Shown: in pieces, positions 11,858-32,370 of the stretch | Layout of the letters: every line of letters begins with the position of its first letter | How positions within the stretch are numbered: the stretch's first letter is position 1 | From: Chrysomallon squamiferum | Taxonomy: Eukaryota > Mollusca > Gastropoda > Neomphalida > Peltospiridae | DNA: 64,000 nt | Assembly: GCA_012295275.1 (NCBI GenBank) | Contig: CM022671.1 | Span: 22,003,822 to 22,067,821, forward strand | Direction: 5' to 3' | The notes under the pieces: generated by a model | What the model saw: only the letters and a program-made list of their open reading frames with translations | Told to the model about the DNA's origin: nothing | The model's database searches: none | Made by a program: the position numbers and the translations under genes

Positions 11858-13505
11858 TCCAGATTCTTAAGAGGGTAATGAATGTCGAGGTAAACATTTA
11901 TGCTATGTAGAAATATTTATATCAAATATCACAGTATTTACTGAGGTTTGTGAAGTGAAGTGCATAATAATTTTGAATAATAATAATAATAAATTCTTTT
12001 TAAAACCCTAAGAAATACACACACATACATAAAAAATAAATAAGTTATTTATTTTTTATATATATATAATAAAAGAAAGAAAAAAACATTTAATAAGTTT
12101 ACAATTATTTACTTAGGAATCAGATTTTCATTTCAATATACGAAATGACGTCACGAAATAACGGAAAAATGGCAGCCTCCAGACATTTCCTGTGATTTGT
12201 TATTTTATTGTTTTATTTTATTTAACCAAACTATAGTCATTTAACAGTTTTTAAAATGCATTTACACAATTTACTTACTTCATAGCACCCATACCAGTTA
12301 AACTTCAGTGACAAAACACCGAATATAATAAAATTATTTATTATATGTTCAGTACAATACAGTACAATACAATACAATAGTATACAATTTAATTCATTTC
12401 ATAACATTTATTTATTTATTTATTTATTTATTTATTGCATTTGTTTCTTATAAATCTCTTTTTATTGAGGTCTATTTTTAGAAACAACTATGTAAAGTGT
12501 GTGAACTTCAGCTTCTAATGGTTTCAGATACGTTTGGCATTATCAGCAGACGTGAAAGCGACATCTAGCCGCCATTGCTACAGAGGCGCCCATTATGTGG
12601 TGGTTGATACAGTATTCATTATCACGATAACAACAAGATTCGTTTGCTACATGACCTTCATTCTGACCTGATATCGTAAAGTAAGCAATCAGTCTATATT
12701 GTTCTAACATTTTGAATATTCCTTTTACATTTTCTTTGTTAATTCGAAATACGCAAAGACATTCATGAACATCGACAATTGTTTACATGTGGTTAAAGCC
12801 ATTTTAAAGATATTCATATATATATATATATATACAAAAGTTGAATATTGTTTTAAAGTGTATTTGAAGTGCTATGGAGAAATACTAAAAGAGATAGAAA
12901 AAAAACGCTTCTCTTTTTCGTTTAGCTGCGAGATATGTTTCATAAGCACCTTCCCAATAACTGTATTTGTTAAACCAATCGTAGAGCACTGGCTGTTTTG
13001 AGAAATGATTCAGTGGCCGTCGTTTGGAAACTAGATCCCGTTCTTTTAACCTCTTGCCTTGCTTTCTCTACGATTTGGCGGATGTCAAAATCATGCTGTG
13101 TTATATTTCTGAAGCCAGTCAGTCATGCAATCAACGAACAGTTAACGAACAGTTGTAGAAAAAAAATCTTTATGTTTAAAGTCAATTATACAGTCAAAGT
13201 GACAGTATTAGAAAACAACATGTGTATTTAATTTAGTTTTAATGTTAAAGATACTACTGAACACATAAACGAGAAGAATAACTGAAAAACATAATATGAA
13301 GTGTAGAGATTCCACTCTTTATTGTCCGGGATGACAAAACTGAATTCAAAGCAGTTATTTAAGCAGTTATTTCAAAAAACGGTTTCTAATCCCTTTTAAA
13401 CTTCAAAACTGCTTTAACGTTGTTCACTTCCATAAAATAAAAAAAAAAAAAAAAAAAAATAAAAAAAATAAAAATAATAATAAATAAAATATTTAAAGGA
13501 AAGAA

Positions 13506-13549
<44 letters not shown>

Positions 13550-13607
13550 GTGATATTCCATTACGTACTTATGTCATTAAATAGTAAATACAACAGTTTA
13601 AATATAC

Positions 13608-13657
<50 letters not shown>

Positions 13658-13748
13658 TAACAATAACAACAACAACAACAACAACAACAACAGTAGTAAT
13701 AGTTGCAGTAGTAACAGAAGTTGTAGTAGTTGTAGTAAGTGTACTCAC
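11756..13748. other. Spacer between repeat arms, downstream of FABP exon 3
   Basis: Contains poly-T (11,819-11,852), ATTT repeats (12,408-12,436), a slightly CpG-richer patch (12,160-12,620) with GCCGCCAT-type motifs, poly-A (13,439-13,459) and AAT/AAC repeats (13,511-13,547 and 13,606-13,692). The missing FABP exon 4 should lie here or further downstream. I searched the minus strand for the usual short C-terminal Cys-x-Arg-x-Tyr motif and did not find it. Confidence 0.5.
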
Positions 13749-18810
<5,062 letters not shown>

Positions 18811-19020
18811 TTTCAAAAGATTCTAAAAGTTAAACTAACAAGCGTCGGTACCTAACTCTGAACACTTAATGGTGACTCGTCTGTCAACAACGCAGACTAC
18901 ATCTCCAGTCACGTGACTAAGGCCAGACGGTCACGTGCCTCATCCTTTAGTTACTCCTGTTAATTACCGCCCCACAGTTTGTGATACAGAAACTGAAACT
19001 TAGCTGTGTAGTTCAAGCTG
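18811..19020 (-). promoter_or_regulatory. FABP upstream region with paired E-boxes
   Basis: About 100 bp upstream of the FABP start codon there are two CACGTG E-boxes: 18,910-18,915 inside the palindrome GTCACGTGAC, and 18,932-18,937 in GGTCACGTGC. Their starts are 22 bp apart, about two helical turns, so both would face the same side of the DNA. Such sites bind bHLH-ZIP factors of the USF, MITF/TFE and Myc type. No TATA box is evident and the transcription start is unknown. Confidence 0.45.
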
Positions 19021-21340
<2,320 letters not shown>

Positions 21341-21344
21341 CTTA

Positions 21345-21480
21345 TTATATGAATAGTTAAATCGTTGAGCTGAGGCGAGAGGGATCAGAGGATCAATCCT
21401 CATTTGTGTGACCTTAGGCTATTCTCTCATTCTAGTTTTGCCCTCTCATTGGTTAATCAGAGATCATAATATGAGTTTCC
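21345..21480 (+). mobile_element. SINE-like fragment
   Basis: GAGCTGAGGCGAGAGGGATC followed by a box B-like GGATCAATCC (21,390-21,399) and then TGTGTGACCTTAGGC (21,405-21,419). The last block resembles the GTGTGACCTTGGGC segment of CORE/MIR-type SINEs. No poly-A tail or target-site duplication is clear. Confidence 0.4.
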
Positions 21481-22365
21481 GTATCTATGGAGAGGTACAG
21501 ATACAGCTTCCTTCATTGCTAATCAATAAAATATAGCTCATTGCATGGTGGCAGATTGTTTTCATTTTCGTTATGTGCGTGGGCCTTAACCAGATACGTA
21601 TTACGCAATAGAAAACATATGTTAAAAATGAATGATTTGCCTCATTAAATAATAATATTAATAACGAAAAAAAATTATTCTTTAATTTCATGAAGCTGTC
21701 TTGCAGAAATCTTGTAGGGTGAGTTTGATAACACGGAACCCAACTCTTTATTTCTCTACAGAGGATATCCGCACAACAAACAAAAATATAAATCTTAATT
21801 TTTATCAACCTAAATTTTTATCTTATGCCAAAAATAACGTGGTTTATGTTCGATTAACATCAAAAGTGCAACAGCGATACACATTTTGATTTAAGATTCA
21901 GCAGTTTTGACCGATACGATTACAGAATAATATTTATTTCGCATTATTTTGAATACGTTTTTAACTCGTCTGTGATATAACTCTCGTATGACACAGCCTT
22001 GGTATTTTACATTAGTCACTGAGTCATTATAAAGATTTATTTATTTTTTTAATACTGTATGGAAGAGTTTATATACTTCAAGTCAAATTTAACGATTGTG
22101 GGATTTTACGATCTTTGTTGTTTGTTTATTTAACGACGGCAGCAACAACACATATACAAAACAAACAAAAAATAATTTAAAAAAAATAAAGGCTGTTGGG
22201 TGTCATTCAAAGTTAACTGAGATTTTCTGAAAGTTTTACTTGATACTAAACAGAGGTATTAGCTGACACGATATATGATAATAAATCAGTTTCGAATTTA
22301 ATATATTATTGTTATTTTATCATTATCATTATTGTTATTATTATTATCATTATCATTATCATCAA

Positions 22366-22430
<65 letters not shown>

Positions 22431-25400
22431 TCAGGATTGCCTTTAAGGAATATTTAATTAGAGCATTTCTTTAAAGACGCCTTAACAAATTTTAACATTA
22501 AGGGTTAGTATGCTTCAACACTTCTAGTACAAATCTAAACAAGTCAGAGGAAACCTTCCATAGTCACTCTTTAATCGATAAGAGTACTAGTGGGCTGAAT
22601 TGTGACGTTACCTGGCCAACAGAGGTCTCTGCAAAGTTTATATTCTCTTCTGTGTATTAATATAGTTTGTGAACTTGCCGATTAGAATTTTGAAGAGTTT
22701 TATAACGGTGTATTTGACAACGGTAGTACGTATTATAACATCAAATTTTATTCTACTTTATGTCTGCAAAGGGAAACACATACCACAACTTTTCATAAAA
22801 TCGTCTTGAACTATGGTTTGAACGGGAAAACAAAGGATTGGTCCAGCTAGTTATCTCGAACCAACGCACTCACGTCTGAGCTAAAACTTTTCCTTTCACA
22901 TTCACAGAAATATCATTGACGATACGATGATAAGGTTATTTACACAGAAGATGCAGCTGGCTTCTTTGTGCGTTACGAACCCTGTCACATGGGTAATGTT
23001 TCCGTTTTTGTAGCTCTTCGCTTATTTTTGACTTGATGAATGGGAAAGTATTTGCGAGATATGACACGTGTTTCCTTTTTTGTTTCTACGATTATCTGCT
23101 TTCACATAAACTGTTGTATGTTTATTTATTAGTTACGAATTACTGTAAGTTCTAATAAATAAAATATTTCATGTGTTTTTTGTAAACATAACATTCTGAA
23201 TGTTGAAGAGTTTTATAACTTTCTATCTTATAACCACCACAATCACTAACTAAACATTATAGGTCGTTGAAGTCATTTATTCAGTAACTAAAAACCTTAT
23301 GTAACTGTTTTCAGCAGAAACTGTAAAATACAAGATATTTCAAATATAAATATATGATCTGTGTATCTAGAAACTAACAAATAAATAAATAAGAATATAA
23401 AAAAATAATAATAATAAAAACAATTATTTCTTTTACAAAGCCATTACTTCTACACATAACAAGAAAGGAATGAATAAATTCTTAATACTCGAGCAGAAAA
23501 TCTATTTTTTTTAAACTGGCTGTTAGTAAACACGATGGTACACGATGAATTTAGTCGGAATAGTTAGTTAATCCTCTTGATGCCCGCTGGCTCATGGGGC
23601 AATAATCAGAAAGCAATAAATGACAAACTTGGCATTGCAGTGAAATATTGGTCTGTATCAAAACGTAAATTATAACATAATCGAGTTATTTTGCAAGGTG
23701 AAACAGGCATGGAGATTCCCTCGTGTTTCTGCTGCTGATACAGTAAATATTTTAAGCTGTAACCCTTCAGAGTTGTTTTCTCTACACATATTGTTCTAAA
23801 AATAAATAAATAAACAAAAAATAAATTTTGTAGTAAGATTATTAGAGAGAGAGAGACACTTTAATTAGCTTAATTGCTCCTTAAAGGCCTATAAGGTCAT
23901 GAGATAAATTAAATTATCATGATTTTTGCTTCCTATATCTCCCGCGACATTTTGTTTGCACTCTTCTCCTTTATGTATCGTCTATGTGCTGTTTGTTGAC
24001 AACTAAACACTAAACAGTTTTCAACCTCTGGCTCTTAATCCGGAAACCAGTGCATCCGTTTCCAAAGTGCTGATCTGTCTATCTGTCTGTCTGTATATAC
24101 ATGCAATTCATACAAATGCATGTGATAATCACACAAGGCAGAAGATGCCGGTTCTCTGCAGTTTTGAAAGAGAACAGAGAATCTTGCTGGTTGTTTTTTG
24201 TTTTTTGTTTTTTGTTTTTTCCCCGGTTTTGTTTAACTGCTAATGCAGAAATACAAAGGTCATATTAAACTTCTGAACCATTTTCACATGTCAAATCAGC
24301 CAATTTTTCCTTCTTGTTGTCATCGTTGATTGGCAGCCATCAAAAATGTTCCTTGTAACCGAAACAAACTTTGTGAGCAGCGACGATCTATTTTCTGAAA
24401 CGTATATAGACGTTCACTAATCAGTTTTGTTTATAAAATAAAATTTTAAAAATAAATTAAAAATAATCATATGATAATAATAAAAAAAAAAAAAAAAAAA
24501 TACTGTTTTAAGAAAATAAATAATAATAGTAATAAAAATGCCTAATTATGAAAAAGGGCATATATCAGTTTGGTTAAAATAATGTTTTAAACTTGACCCT
24601 TAAAAATGTGTCGAAAATGAACTTCATTAACTTAGCCTACTTTCCTCTTTTACACGCATGTGCAAATGCTTTTTCTTAATTTAACAGCATATGTAGGATT
24701 TACCGAGTTTTAAGCAAATAAACAGAAAATAATAATTAAAAATTAAAATTAAAAATTAAGGATAAAAGAAAATTCTTATCTATAAGAAGTTATTTGTTCA
24801 TTACTTTTCGAGAGATAAATAAATCGCAGTAAAGTAATAGCAGCTTATCTTATAGTGCTTGTAGACAGGCAATTGATTTTATTATTAGTTAATTAATTTG
24901 TATATTAATTAATTACGATCGGCGCCAACACTGTCGTATCATTTTGTAGAACGGGTTTTTTTCTTCATAATTTGAATTAATTTCATTTATTTGAAAAATT
25001 GTGCCCTACTTTCTAAAAACCTAAACTCACTTTTTTTTCTATTCACGTCTGCTTTCTCCGTTTGCTAATAATAACAGAATGATGATGATGATATTAATTT
25101 TTTCTTGCATTTTTCGAATAAGTACAAAAACATCTGCATTTCAAACGTATCCTAGTTCACAGCGCAGAATGTACATTTTAAAAAGACTTTCGGATGTACA
25201 TACGTTTGTCCGAGAATGTGTTCGTACGTGCGTGAGTATACATATATAATACGTGCAGTTATTGTACAAGACCGTGCACAATTACGAATTCATTTCACAC
25301 TACAGTGACACTAACAGCCACATTTCTCTCCCTTGATTGGCGTGAAATGTTTGAAACTGCAGGTCGTGCGATATACATTTTTAAAATACGGTAGCGTTGA

Positions 25401-25555
25401 GCAAGATGCTTGGTTGTGATCAGACGACTATTCCCTAAAACGAGAAATCAGTAAACCTGCTGGTCATTTAGTACTGTACGTGTGTGTACATTTCTCATGC
25501 CATTAACATAAGCATCTTGAAGGAGGTTTTGTCAGACATCTTTGCTAATTTTGCA
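21481..25555. other. Gene-free intergenic stretch
   Basis: No coding potential is recognised. It contains ATT-type microsatellites (22,303-22,432), a possible SINE tail fragment (minus strand near 22,112-22,140, reading CGTCGTTAAATAAAC), a tRNA-like fragment (22,853-22,883, minus), a TTTTTTG repeat near 24,195-24,220 and poly-A at 24,482-24,500. The remainder is plain AT-rich sequence. Confidence 0.55.
22853..22883 (-). mobile_element. tRNA-like promoter fragment (possible SINE)
   Basis: On the minus strand TAGCTCAGACGTGAGTG (box A-like) is followed within a few bases by GGTTCGAGAT (box B-like). The spacing is too short for a real tRNA gene. A rearranged tRNA-derived SINE head is possible. 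Confidence 0.25.
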
Positions 25556-25785
25556 CACACACACACACACACACACACTTCAGCATATTGCTATGCTAGT
25601 GTTATTGTGACTGAAAGTGACACATAGTAGATCTGAAATGTACCCTATGTATATATATGTGTGTGTGTGTGTGTGTGTTTATGTATGTATGTATGTATCT
25701 TTTGATACATAATAATTATAAAATAAAAAGCATTGTTATAACTATTATATCATCAATATCAAAGTATGGGTGTTCACACAACAAC

Positions 25786-25815
<30 letters not shown>
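25556..25815. repeat. CA, GT, GTAT and poly-A microsatellites
   Basis: (CA)n at 25,556-25,579, TA/GT at 25,648-25,678, GTAT repeats at 25,680-25,698 and poly-A at 25,786-25,814. Confidence 0.9.
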
Positions 25816-25816
<1 letters not shown>

Positions 25817-26902
25817 GTAAAAAAAAAGAAAATATACAAACTACATACAAGCTGTTTATTTTCAACATCAGCTGTTGACAATATATTCTTTATTTTATTT
25901 TTTGGTAAATTTTTGGCAGTATATTTAAAACTGCTGACAAGAAATGAAACAACTCATTTTAAACAGTAATGTGAAATTTAATGGGACTTTTTTCTTTATA
26001 ATAAACAACCAAAAATTTTAACAATTATTAATGATCATTTAATTTGTTTTTTCAAAACTGTTAAACTGTATTGAACATTATGCTATAAAATGAAGGAATA
26101 AAATGCTAACAAAAATCTGAACTAAAGTAACTTTAAAAATAAAATACAGGAAATAATTAATATGTAATATGCCATTTTCTCGTATAACAATAACAGACAC
26201 TGAGGGAAAAAAATGTAAAAAAAAAATGTCTTAAGAACTCCAAATTTAAGTTGAAAGTATAATAATTAATCAAATGAACTTTCAGTCAAATTTAATTCCA
26301 AAAAAACTGGTTTAAAGTACTGTAACTTGTGAATTTTTTTTTCATTTCAGAGAACTTTTCATTTAAACTGGGGTTGAAATACATTAACTTTATATATAAA
26401 AATTTTGAATTAAAAAAAGCTTTTTATAAAATAAAATAAAAATTCATACATTGAAATTGTTTTTTAAAGATGTATTTAGATGTTGTTATTAAACAAGCCA
26501 TCTCTATTTACAAAATTTTAATTCATATCAACTATAAAATATATTACAGTAAAACAAATTATCTAAGAATATTTAAAGCTTTGTGAATAAAATAATAATA
26601 ATAATAAAACAAACACACCAAAAAAGAAAAACATTTTTCATTTCATCTTTTGAGGTTTAAATTACCGTTAAACAAATCAATTCATTTGAACAAAATATAA
26701 ATTCATATTAACTACAATGTCTGTAAAACAGATAAAAAGGATATATTTTTTTTTTTTCCAGATAATATTGGCCAGTTCCAGCTGATAACTTCTGCGTTAT
26801 TTATCGAACTTGTTTGCATAGTTTCATTTCACATTTTAAAATGTTGTTTCCTACATAATATTTTGAATCACAAGAAATGTGATGACCATTATTCCTAGCA
26901 AA

Positions 26903-27452
26903 TTTATTGTTATTCTTAATTTATTGGAAGAAGTATTTCTATCTTATACATTTCATCAGACTTTGACACAGATATCAAGGTTTTCAGATGACTGCTTTTT
27001 GTATAAATTTCAACCCCTTCCCACCAGAAAATTATAATTTTAAAAAGCACTTATTTTCAAGGAAAGCAGAAGACAGAAATATAAAAATTAAAAAATAATA
27101 ATAATAATAATAACAATAAAATAAATAAGTAAACAGGATAATTAATCTTTGGAGATCACTTAATGTCTTTGAAAACAACCGAATATATAAAATTTTAAAA
27201 ATTAAAAATTAAAAAAGAAAAATTAAACATCCCTCCGGGATGACTTGCCCCCCATTATAATCACCTCATTATCAGAAATTCACAGAACCATTTGACTAGT
27301 CATGTTTCCTGACCTTCATTTCAGAGCATTCACTGAATGTGGTAACGGAGTTGTGGACATCAAATCTTGTGAGGAATTCAAATAACAATCTCTGAGGTTT
27401 TCTCTTCAATCGGCTAATTAACACCTATTTAAATTTGTGAGTTTCTTTCCAT
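26903..27452 (-). other. Probable KMT5A 3' UTR
   Basis: Lies just after the KMT5A stop codon on the minus strand. Two AATAAA signals on that strand, at 26,920-26,925 and 26,903-26,908, give plausible polyadenylation sites about 530-550 bases downstream of the stop. Other AATAAA hexamers lie further downstream, so the true end is uncertain. Confidence 0.4.
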
Positions 27453-30400
27453 TCAAGATTTCAACCAAGGATGAGCTTCCACAGCTGCTTTGCTTCTGTC
27501 ACCGTAATCATACAGGAGTTCCTCCCCTTGTCTGATGTCTCGTGAAGCAACGAGGATGAGGTACGGATGTTTATTAATGTCTACAACTTTTGTTTGGCAG
27601 TTGCTGTCCAGACGGCTGTGGTTCAAAAGTCGACCGAGATAAGGGCTTTCTGCTGTGGCATCAACACTGAAATGAATGAATAAATGAATGAATAAACGAA
27701 TGAAAGGACAGAGGAAAGAGAGAAAGAGTCTGTCACTCTTTCATGAATTAAGCTGTTCTTTAATTTAAAAAAAAATGAAAGATGTGACTGCAAAGGAAAG
27801 CAATGATTCTTTGATATAACAAAAAATATTAATACAAAATCATGTTATAAAACTGAAATATTCACTGACAGTTGATTGTAGTTGAATAAAGACTTTCAGT
27901 CTGAGTTAGTTAGGCTGTTTTTTAACCTTCCCATTTGTATTTAATCTAAAAACAAATAAAAATGACTTTGTAAATTGGATGAACAAAGAGAAACAGAGTA
28001 ACTAAAGTTATATCAATGGTTGAATATAATAATGAATTATAAGTTGATTTAAAAAAAAAAAATTAAAATAAATAAATAAAACTAAACAATGCTTTTTGCT
28101 ATTGATAAAGTATGCAGAAGTGGATAGATGTAACTTTCAGGATACATTAATCTTCATTAAACACACACACACACACACAAATTTGAACGTGAAATAATGT
28201 GTCACAGTGCTTTCTATGTCTATTTGCATATTATATGATATATCATGAGTAATGTTTGGGTTTAAAGTGAGCAGACTAAAATTCAAAAAAAAAAAAAAAA
28301 AAACACTAACCAGTACTGTTTATCCTTGAAAACAAAATAGTACATGTAGCAGCCAATGTCTGGATTTTCTGAATACTGACTCTCTTTCTGCTTGGCCTGT
28401 CCCATGTCTATCAGATCACCAACATACTCCACAACAAACTCTCCTTTCTTGAACTCTCTCGTTGATATGACACCTCTGCCTTTACCTTCGATCTCAACAA
28501 CCTGTGACAAAATAAATAAACAGGGGTGAATTATCATTGCTAATTAATTTAAAATATTTTGTAAATTCTAAAGCTTGATTTAAAATCACTTTGTGAATTT
28601 CACAGATGACTGCAATAATATCATTCTTGAATTTAAAACTATCATTCTGAAATACATGGCATACCAATATTAAAACAAATATTTTATTTATTTATTTTGT
28701 TTTGTGAAATTCAAATACTATGAGCTGTAACATTTTTTGATAATGGATAGTTCTTTATTTCTTCCAGGAAAATGACATAAATTTATTATTTGTTTACCAT
28801 TTAATGAATAAGAAATGTATTTATCATGTCAAATATTTCAAATAATTAATTAATTACAGAAATAAAAAATAAAAAATTTCTTTTATCCCATATCAGAATC
28901 ACTTTTAAGTTACACTTTACCTTAATTAGTACATAACAAAATATACACTGGTTTTAGACATTTCAATGAATAGTAAGATTTTTCATTTTATCAGTAACAA
29001 TACTGCTGATGACTTAAAAATAACTTTTATATTTACTATGTGGTAACTTTGTAATATGGTAACACATTTTCTCTCACAGACATATTAAAAAGGAGTTTAT
29101 TTAAAAAAAAACATTAATTTGTATTTCAACAATCAAATGAGGAGCTGTAAAAAAAATGAAAAGTGTTCATATAAAAGAGAAAGAAATACCTTAAGTCCAT
29201 CTTCAGACTTTGACAAAATTTTCTCTTCCAAATCTTTCTGTTGATCTTTCTAGAGAAAAAAAAGAAAAACAGAAAATTAATTTTAAAGTAGTTCTTTTCA
29301 TATTTAATTATTATATTAACAAACTTGCTAATGATTTTCATTTGGTTTATTACTTTTTGCATACTTGAATAACAAAATGCTGAATATAAAATTTAGGTAT
29401 GTTTAAAAAAAAAAAAAAAAAAATCCATGTCGAGAGAAAATAAATAATAAGTGTAACATATACTATATTACTAATATTAATAGATTAAATGAAGACATTC
29501 TAAATTTTAATTAACTGACTTTCAAAGAAGAAGCACACTGTCGCCCACTTCGTCTGACAGGAAAATAATCAGTTATTGTTTTGCTCTGAACTTCAGTTTT
29601 CCTTAAAATAAATAAAAATACAAAATAGCTATAAATTTACTTTCGTCAACCATAAAGATCCCATGTAAAAATATATATATATATATATAAAAATGTAAAT
29701 TACAAATCAATTAGCAATTCATAATGAAACTATTATACGTACTTCAGAGAAAGAAATTTCCAGATTTGTAATAGCAATACTTGATTATATTTCTTTTTAT
29801 TTGGTCAGAAATTTTTATATGTTGGAGAATGATGACTAGAAAATGTATTTATAATTATAATCTGTGCTCCTATCATGATAAAAAAAAGTATTAGAGACCT
29901 TAAAAAATATTTTTAACTTACTTCTTTCTCGATGATTTGGCTTGTCCAACTGTAAATTTTTCCTCTGCCATTACAGAATGTGCTGATTTCACCCTGCCTT
30001 TCCTACCCCTTCTCTTTTTCGTACCTGATGTGGGTGCTGTTTTAGATGTATTTTCACTTTCTTTGGTCAATACTTTTACATGTTCGGTTTCTTTTTCACT
30101 ATTTTGTGCCTTTACATCACAGTTTTTACAAGATCCCACAAATATTTTGTTATCTTCAACACACGTTTTTGCCTCTTCCAACTCTGCATCTTGCACTTTG
30201 ACTGGTGATGAATCAGGAGTCAGAAGCACTGATGAAGATAACAACGAATCTTCAACATCTTGAAAATAAAACATAAATTTTTTTGTTTTCAATAAGCTCT
30301 TTAGTCTTCCATTTTATTATTATGTGTATGTAAATCTGTTATTATTAGATAAAAAAATCCATCAAGGTTTTCATTAGAAAAATAAATCCATACAACTTCT

Positions 30401-30607
30401 GGACAAAAATTTAATCTACATTTAATGACTTTATTAATACAATATCAATGGATTTTGTTTCTAACCTGATGATTACAGATTACATTTAATACATAAATTG
30501 CACTCACCAGGTTTCTTATCAGATTGAGAATGTGAACCGGGATGATAGAAGTCTGAGATTTTTGAAGGAGAAAGGGGAATACTTCTTATTTCTTCACATG
30601 TCGCCAT
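27453..30607 (-). CDS. KMT5A: N-lysine methyltransferase KMT5A (SET8/PR-Set7)
   Basis: Nuclear enzyme that monomethylates histone H4 lysine 20 and acts in chromatin compaction and the cell cycle. Six coding exons: 30,508-30,607; 29,922-30,258; 29,520-29,601; 29,190-29,249; 28,311-28,501; 27,453-27,666. All have GT-AG borders and compatible phases, giving 327 residues (vertebrate proteins are about 350). The SET domain fills roughly residues 194-327: GKGRGVISTREFKKGEFVVE, GCYMYYF, QYCVDATAESPYLGRLLNHS and GEELLYDYGDRSKAAVEAHP, so the cofactor-binding and catalytic Tyr motifs are intact. TDYFPVRRSGR (residues 156-166) matches the family's PCNA-interacting degron; a second PIP-like SKISDFY sits at residues 15-21. 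The ATG at 30,607 is the first in frame. The N-terminal half (exon 2) is basic and Ser-rich with little conservation. Divergent from SBNO1. Confidence 0.96.
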
Positions 30608-30722
30608 AATGTAACTGTCAGCTTGTTCTTCCAGACATTAAACATCTGAAGATTTAAAATAACCAAAATGTACATTCATGCACAAATCCAATGAAATTGA
30701 ACTGAAACACTCCACTCACCAC
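30608..30722 (-). promoter_or_regulatory. Possible KMT5A 5' UTR with a tiny intron
   Basis: On the minus strand a consensus donor (GTG|GTGAGT at 30,720/30,719) is followed 74 bases later by an acceptor (AATCTTCAG, ending 30,646). This would be a very short 5' UTR intron just before the start codon. The ATG exposed right after that acceptor is out of frame with KMT5A. Needs transcript support. Confidence 0.35.
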
Positions 30723-32166
30723 GTCCACTGTCAACAAATAAATCATTTAATTTTAAGTAATGTTTTCTGTACTGCTAAAAGTTAAACCAAAAAAGGTATT
30801 TTTATGCCAATTTATGTATTACAAAAATATTTTAAATAAGTTTTTAAGGTCGCTTATGGTTATAAATTATCTGCCACTTTTGCATGTGGCAGAGAAGAAA
30901 CCGAAACGAATCAAACTTGGGTTCTGTATACATAACATTAACAAAGCATTTTATCACTTACGCTTTTCAGTTTTTGTTTTAAATAGTAATTTGTACGAAT
31001 GCACGAATATAAGAATAATATATTTATTTATTTATTTATTTAAAATGTAGAATCAGAAGAAACCACAAACAACTTAATGCACATTATCGAATTATGGTAA
31101 TCAAATTATAGAATTTAATTTTCAGTATGTCGTTTTCACTGTGACCTGTTGCTAGCGTAAGCGAAATTGTCGGGCTGTCGTTACAGATTGTTTTATTATC
31201 GTATCTGTTAAGATAGCTCTTCAAAACTAAATTTAAAACATATCAGTTTTCCTTTAACTATAACTCGAATTATTCGACTAATCCGAGTAATCGTATCGGT
31301 CTCCTTAATCGTAATTTAATGCTAAGCCTAATGCTACTTTGTTAGTAATGGCTTATCTTAGTATCTACAACTACGAGAGAAATTAACAAGGCATTCAGTA
31401 AATTAATTGACTCATTTCCTTGGGGTTTCCTTATAAAAGTTATAAAAATTAAAACGAATTATAATGATTTATATTCTTATATAATACCTATAGAAATCCA
31501 ACTTCAAGAAATTAACATAACGTCCACTGAATTTTCAAAAGAAAACAAAATCAGTCATCAATTTTATAAATTAAAACATTTATTTTGGATAAATGGTGTT
31601 CATTGGTTAAAATGCAAAGGACATCGATTCAAAGTACCATTTGATTGGTTTTAACCTATAATCGACTGACTAAACACTACCGTTATGAAATAGTGAAACA
31701 TCGTTATTTTATGCGGAATATTCGAGAAATTAACGGTTTATGTAGCAGGTGGTTTCACGGAAACTAATAACTGAACAACCGATGTACAGTTGTTGTATGT
31801 AACTCGTAGCGCGATATATTATAAAAATAATTTGAACTATTATAATTATAGCTGTAAAGTTCTCCCTCTTTTTAAATAGCCAGTACATTTTTAATGATAT
31901 TTACCTTTGAAAAATTACATTGTAGAAAAAAATAAAAAGTTTAAAAACAAAATAACAATCGACCAGTTTTACATATAATTTACCAGTCATTGAAAATAAT
32001 AATAATAATAATAATAAATATGTTTTCGTATGAATAACTCAAATTACAGTTAAGAACAATTTTTATGTGTAAATATTTGGTACAAAAAATCCTGCACTTT
32101 TTAAACATTTTAACACAAAATATTTTAAATCAAATAAACATTAGTAAAGGTAGAAACGAAAACCAC

Positions 32167-32223
<57 letters not shown>

Positions 32224-32292
32224 GGTTTATTACATTTTAACTCTCTTCTTTTTGTCTAATTAATCAACAAATGATGAATCACAAATAAGACT
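30723..32292. promoter_or_regulatory. Divergent KMT5A/SBNO1 intergenic region
   Basis: Separates the two divergent genes and must contain both promoters unless further untranslated exons exist. It is AT-rich with no obvious TATA box. 31,141-31,200 is slightly more CpG-rich. An (ATT)n microsatellite lies at 32,169-32,223. No coding sequence is recognised: the frame at 30,760-31,050 has no domain. Confidence 0.4.
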
Positions 32293-32370
32293 ATGGAATT
32301 AGACAGTAGTAGCAAGAGAATTCTGGGTACAGTGAGGCAAATGGCCGAGTATGTTATTGGAAGTGCGTAA
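32293..32370 (+). promoter_or_regulatory. Candidate upstream ORF before SBNO1
   Basis: A 25-codon open frame (ATG 32,293, TAA 32,368-32,370) ends 18 bases before the inferred SBNO1 start codon. If the transcript begins upstream of it, this uORF could damp SBNO1 translation. The transcription start is unknown, so this is conditional. Confidence 0.3.

Noticed and set aside
13018-13110. Minus-strand open stretch reading NITQHDFDIRQIVEKARQ
   Set aside because: About 47 codons after a plausible acceptor, but no family match, and it does not resemble the expected FABP C-terminus.
22853-22883. A tRNA gene
   Set aside because: Box A and box B are too close and no acceptor stem can be paired; at most a SINE remnant.
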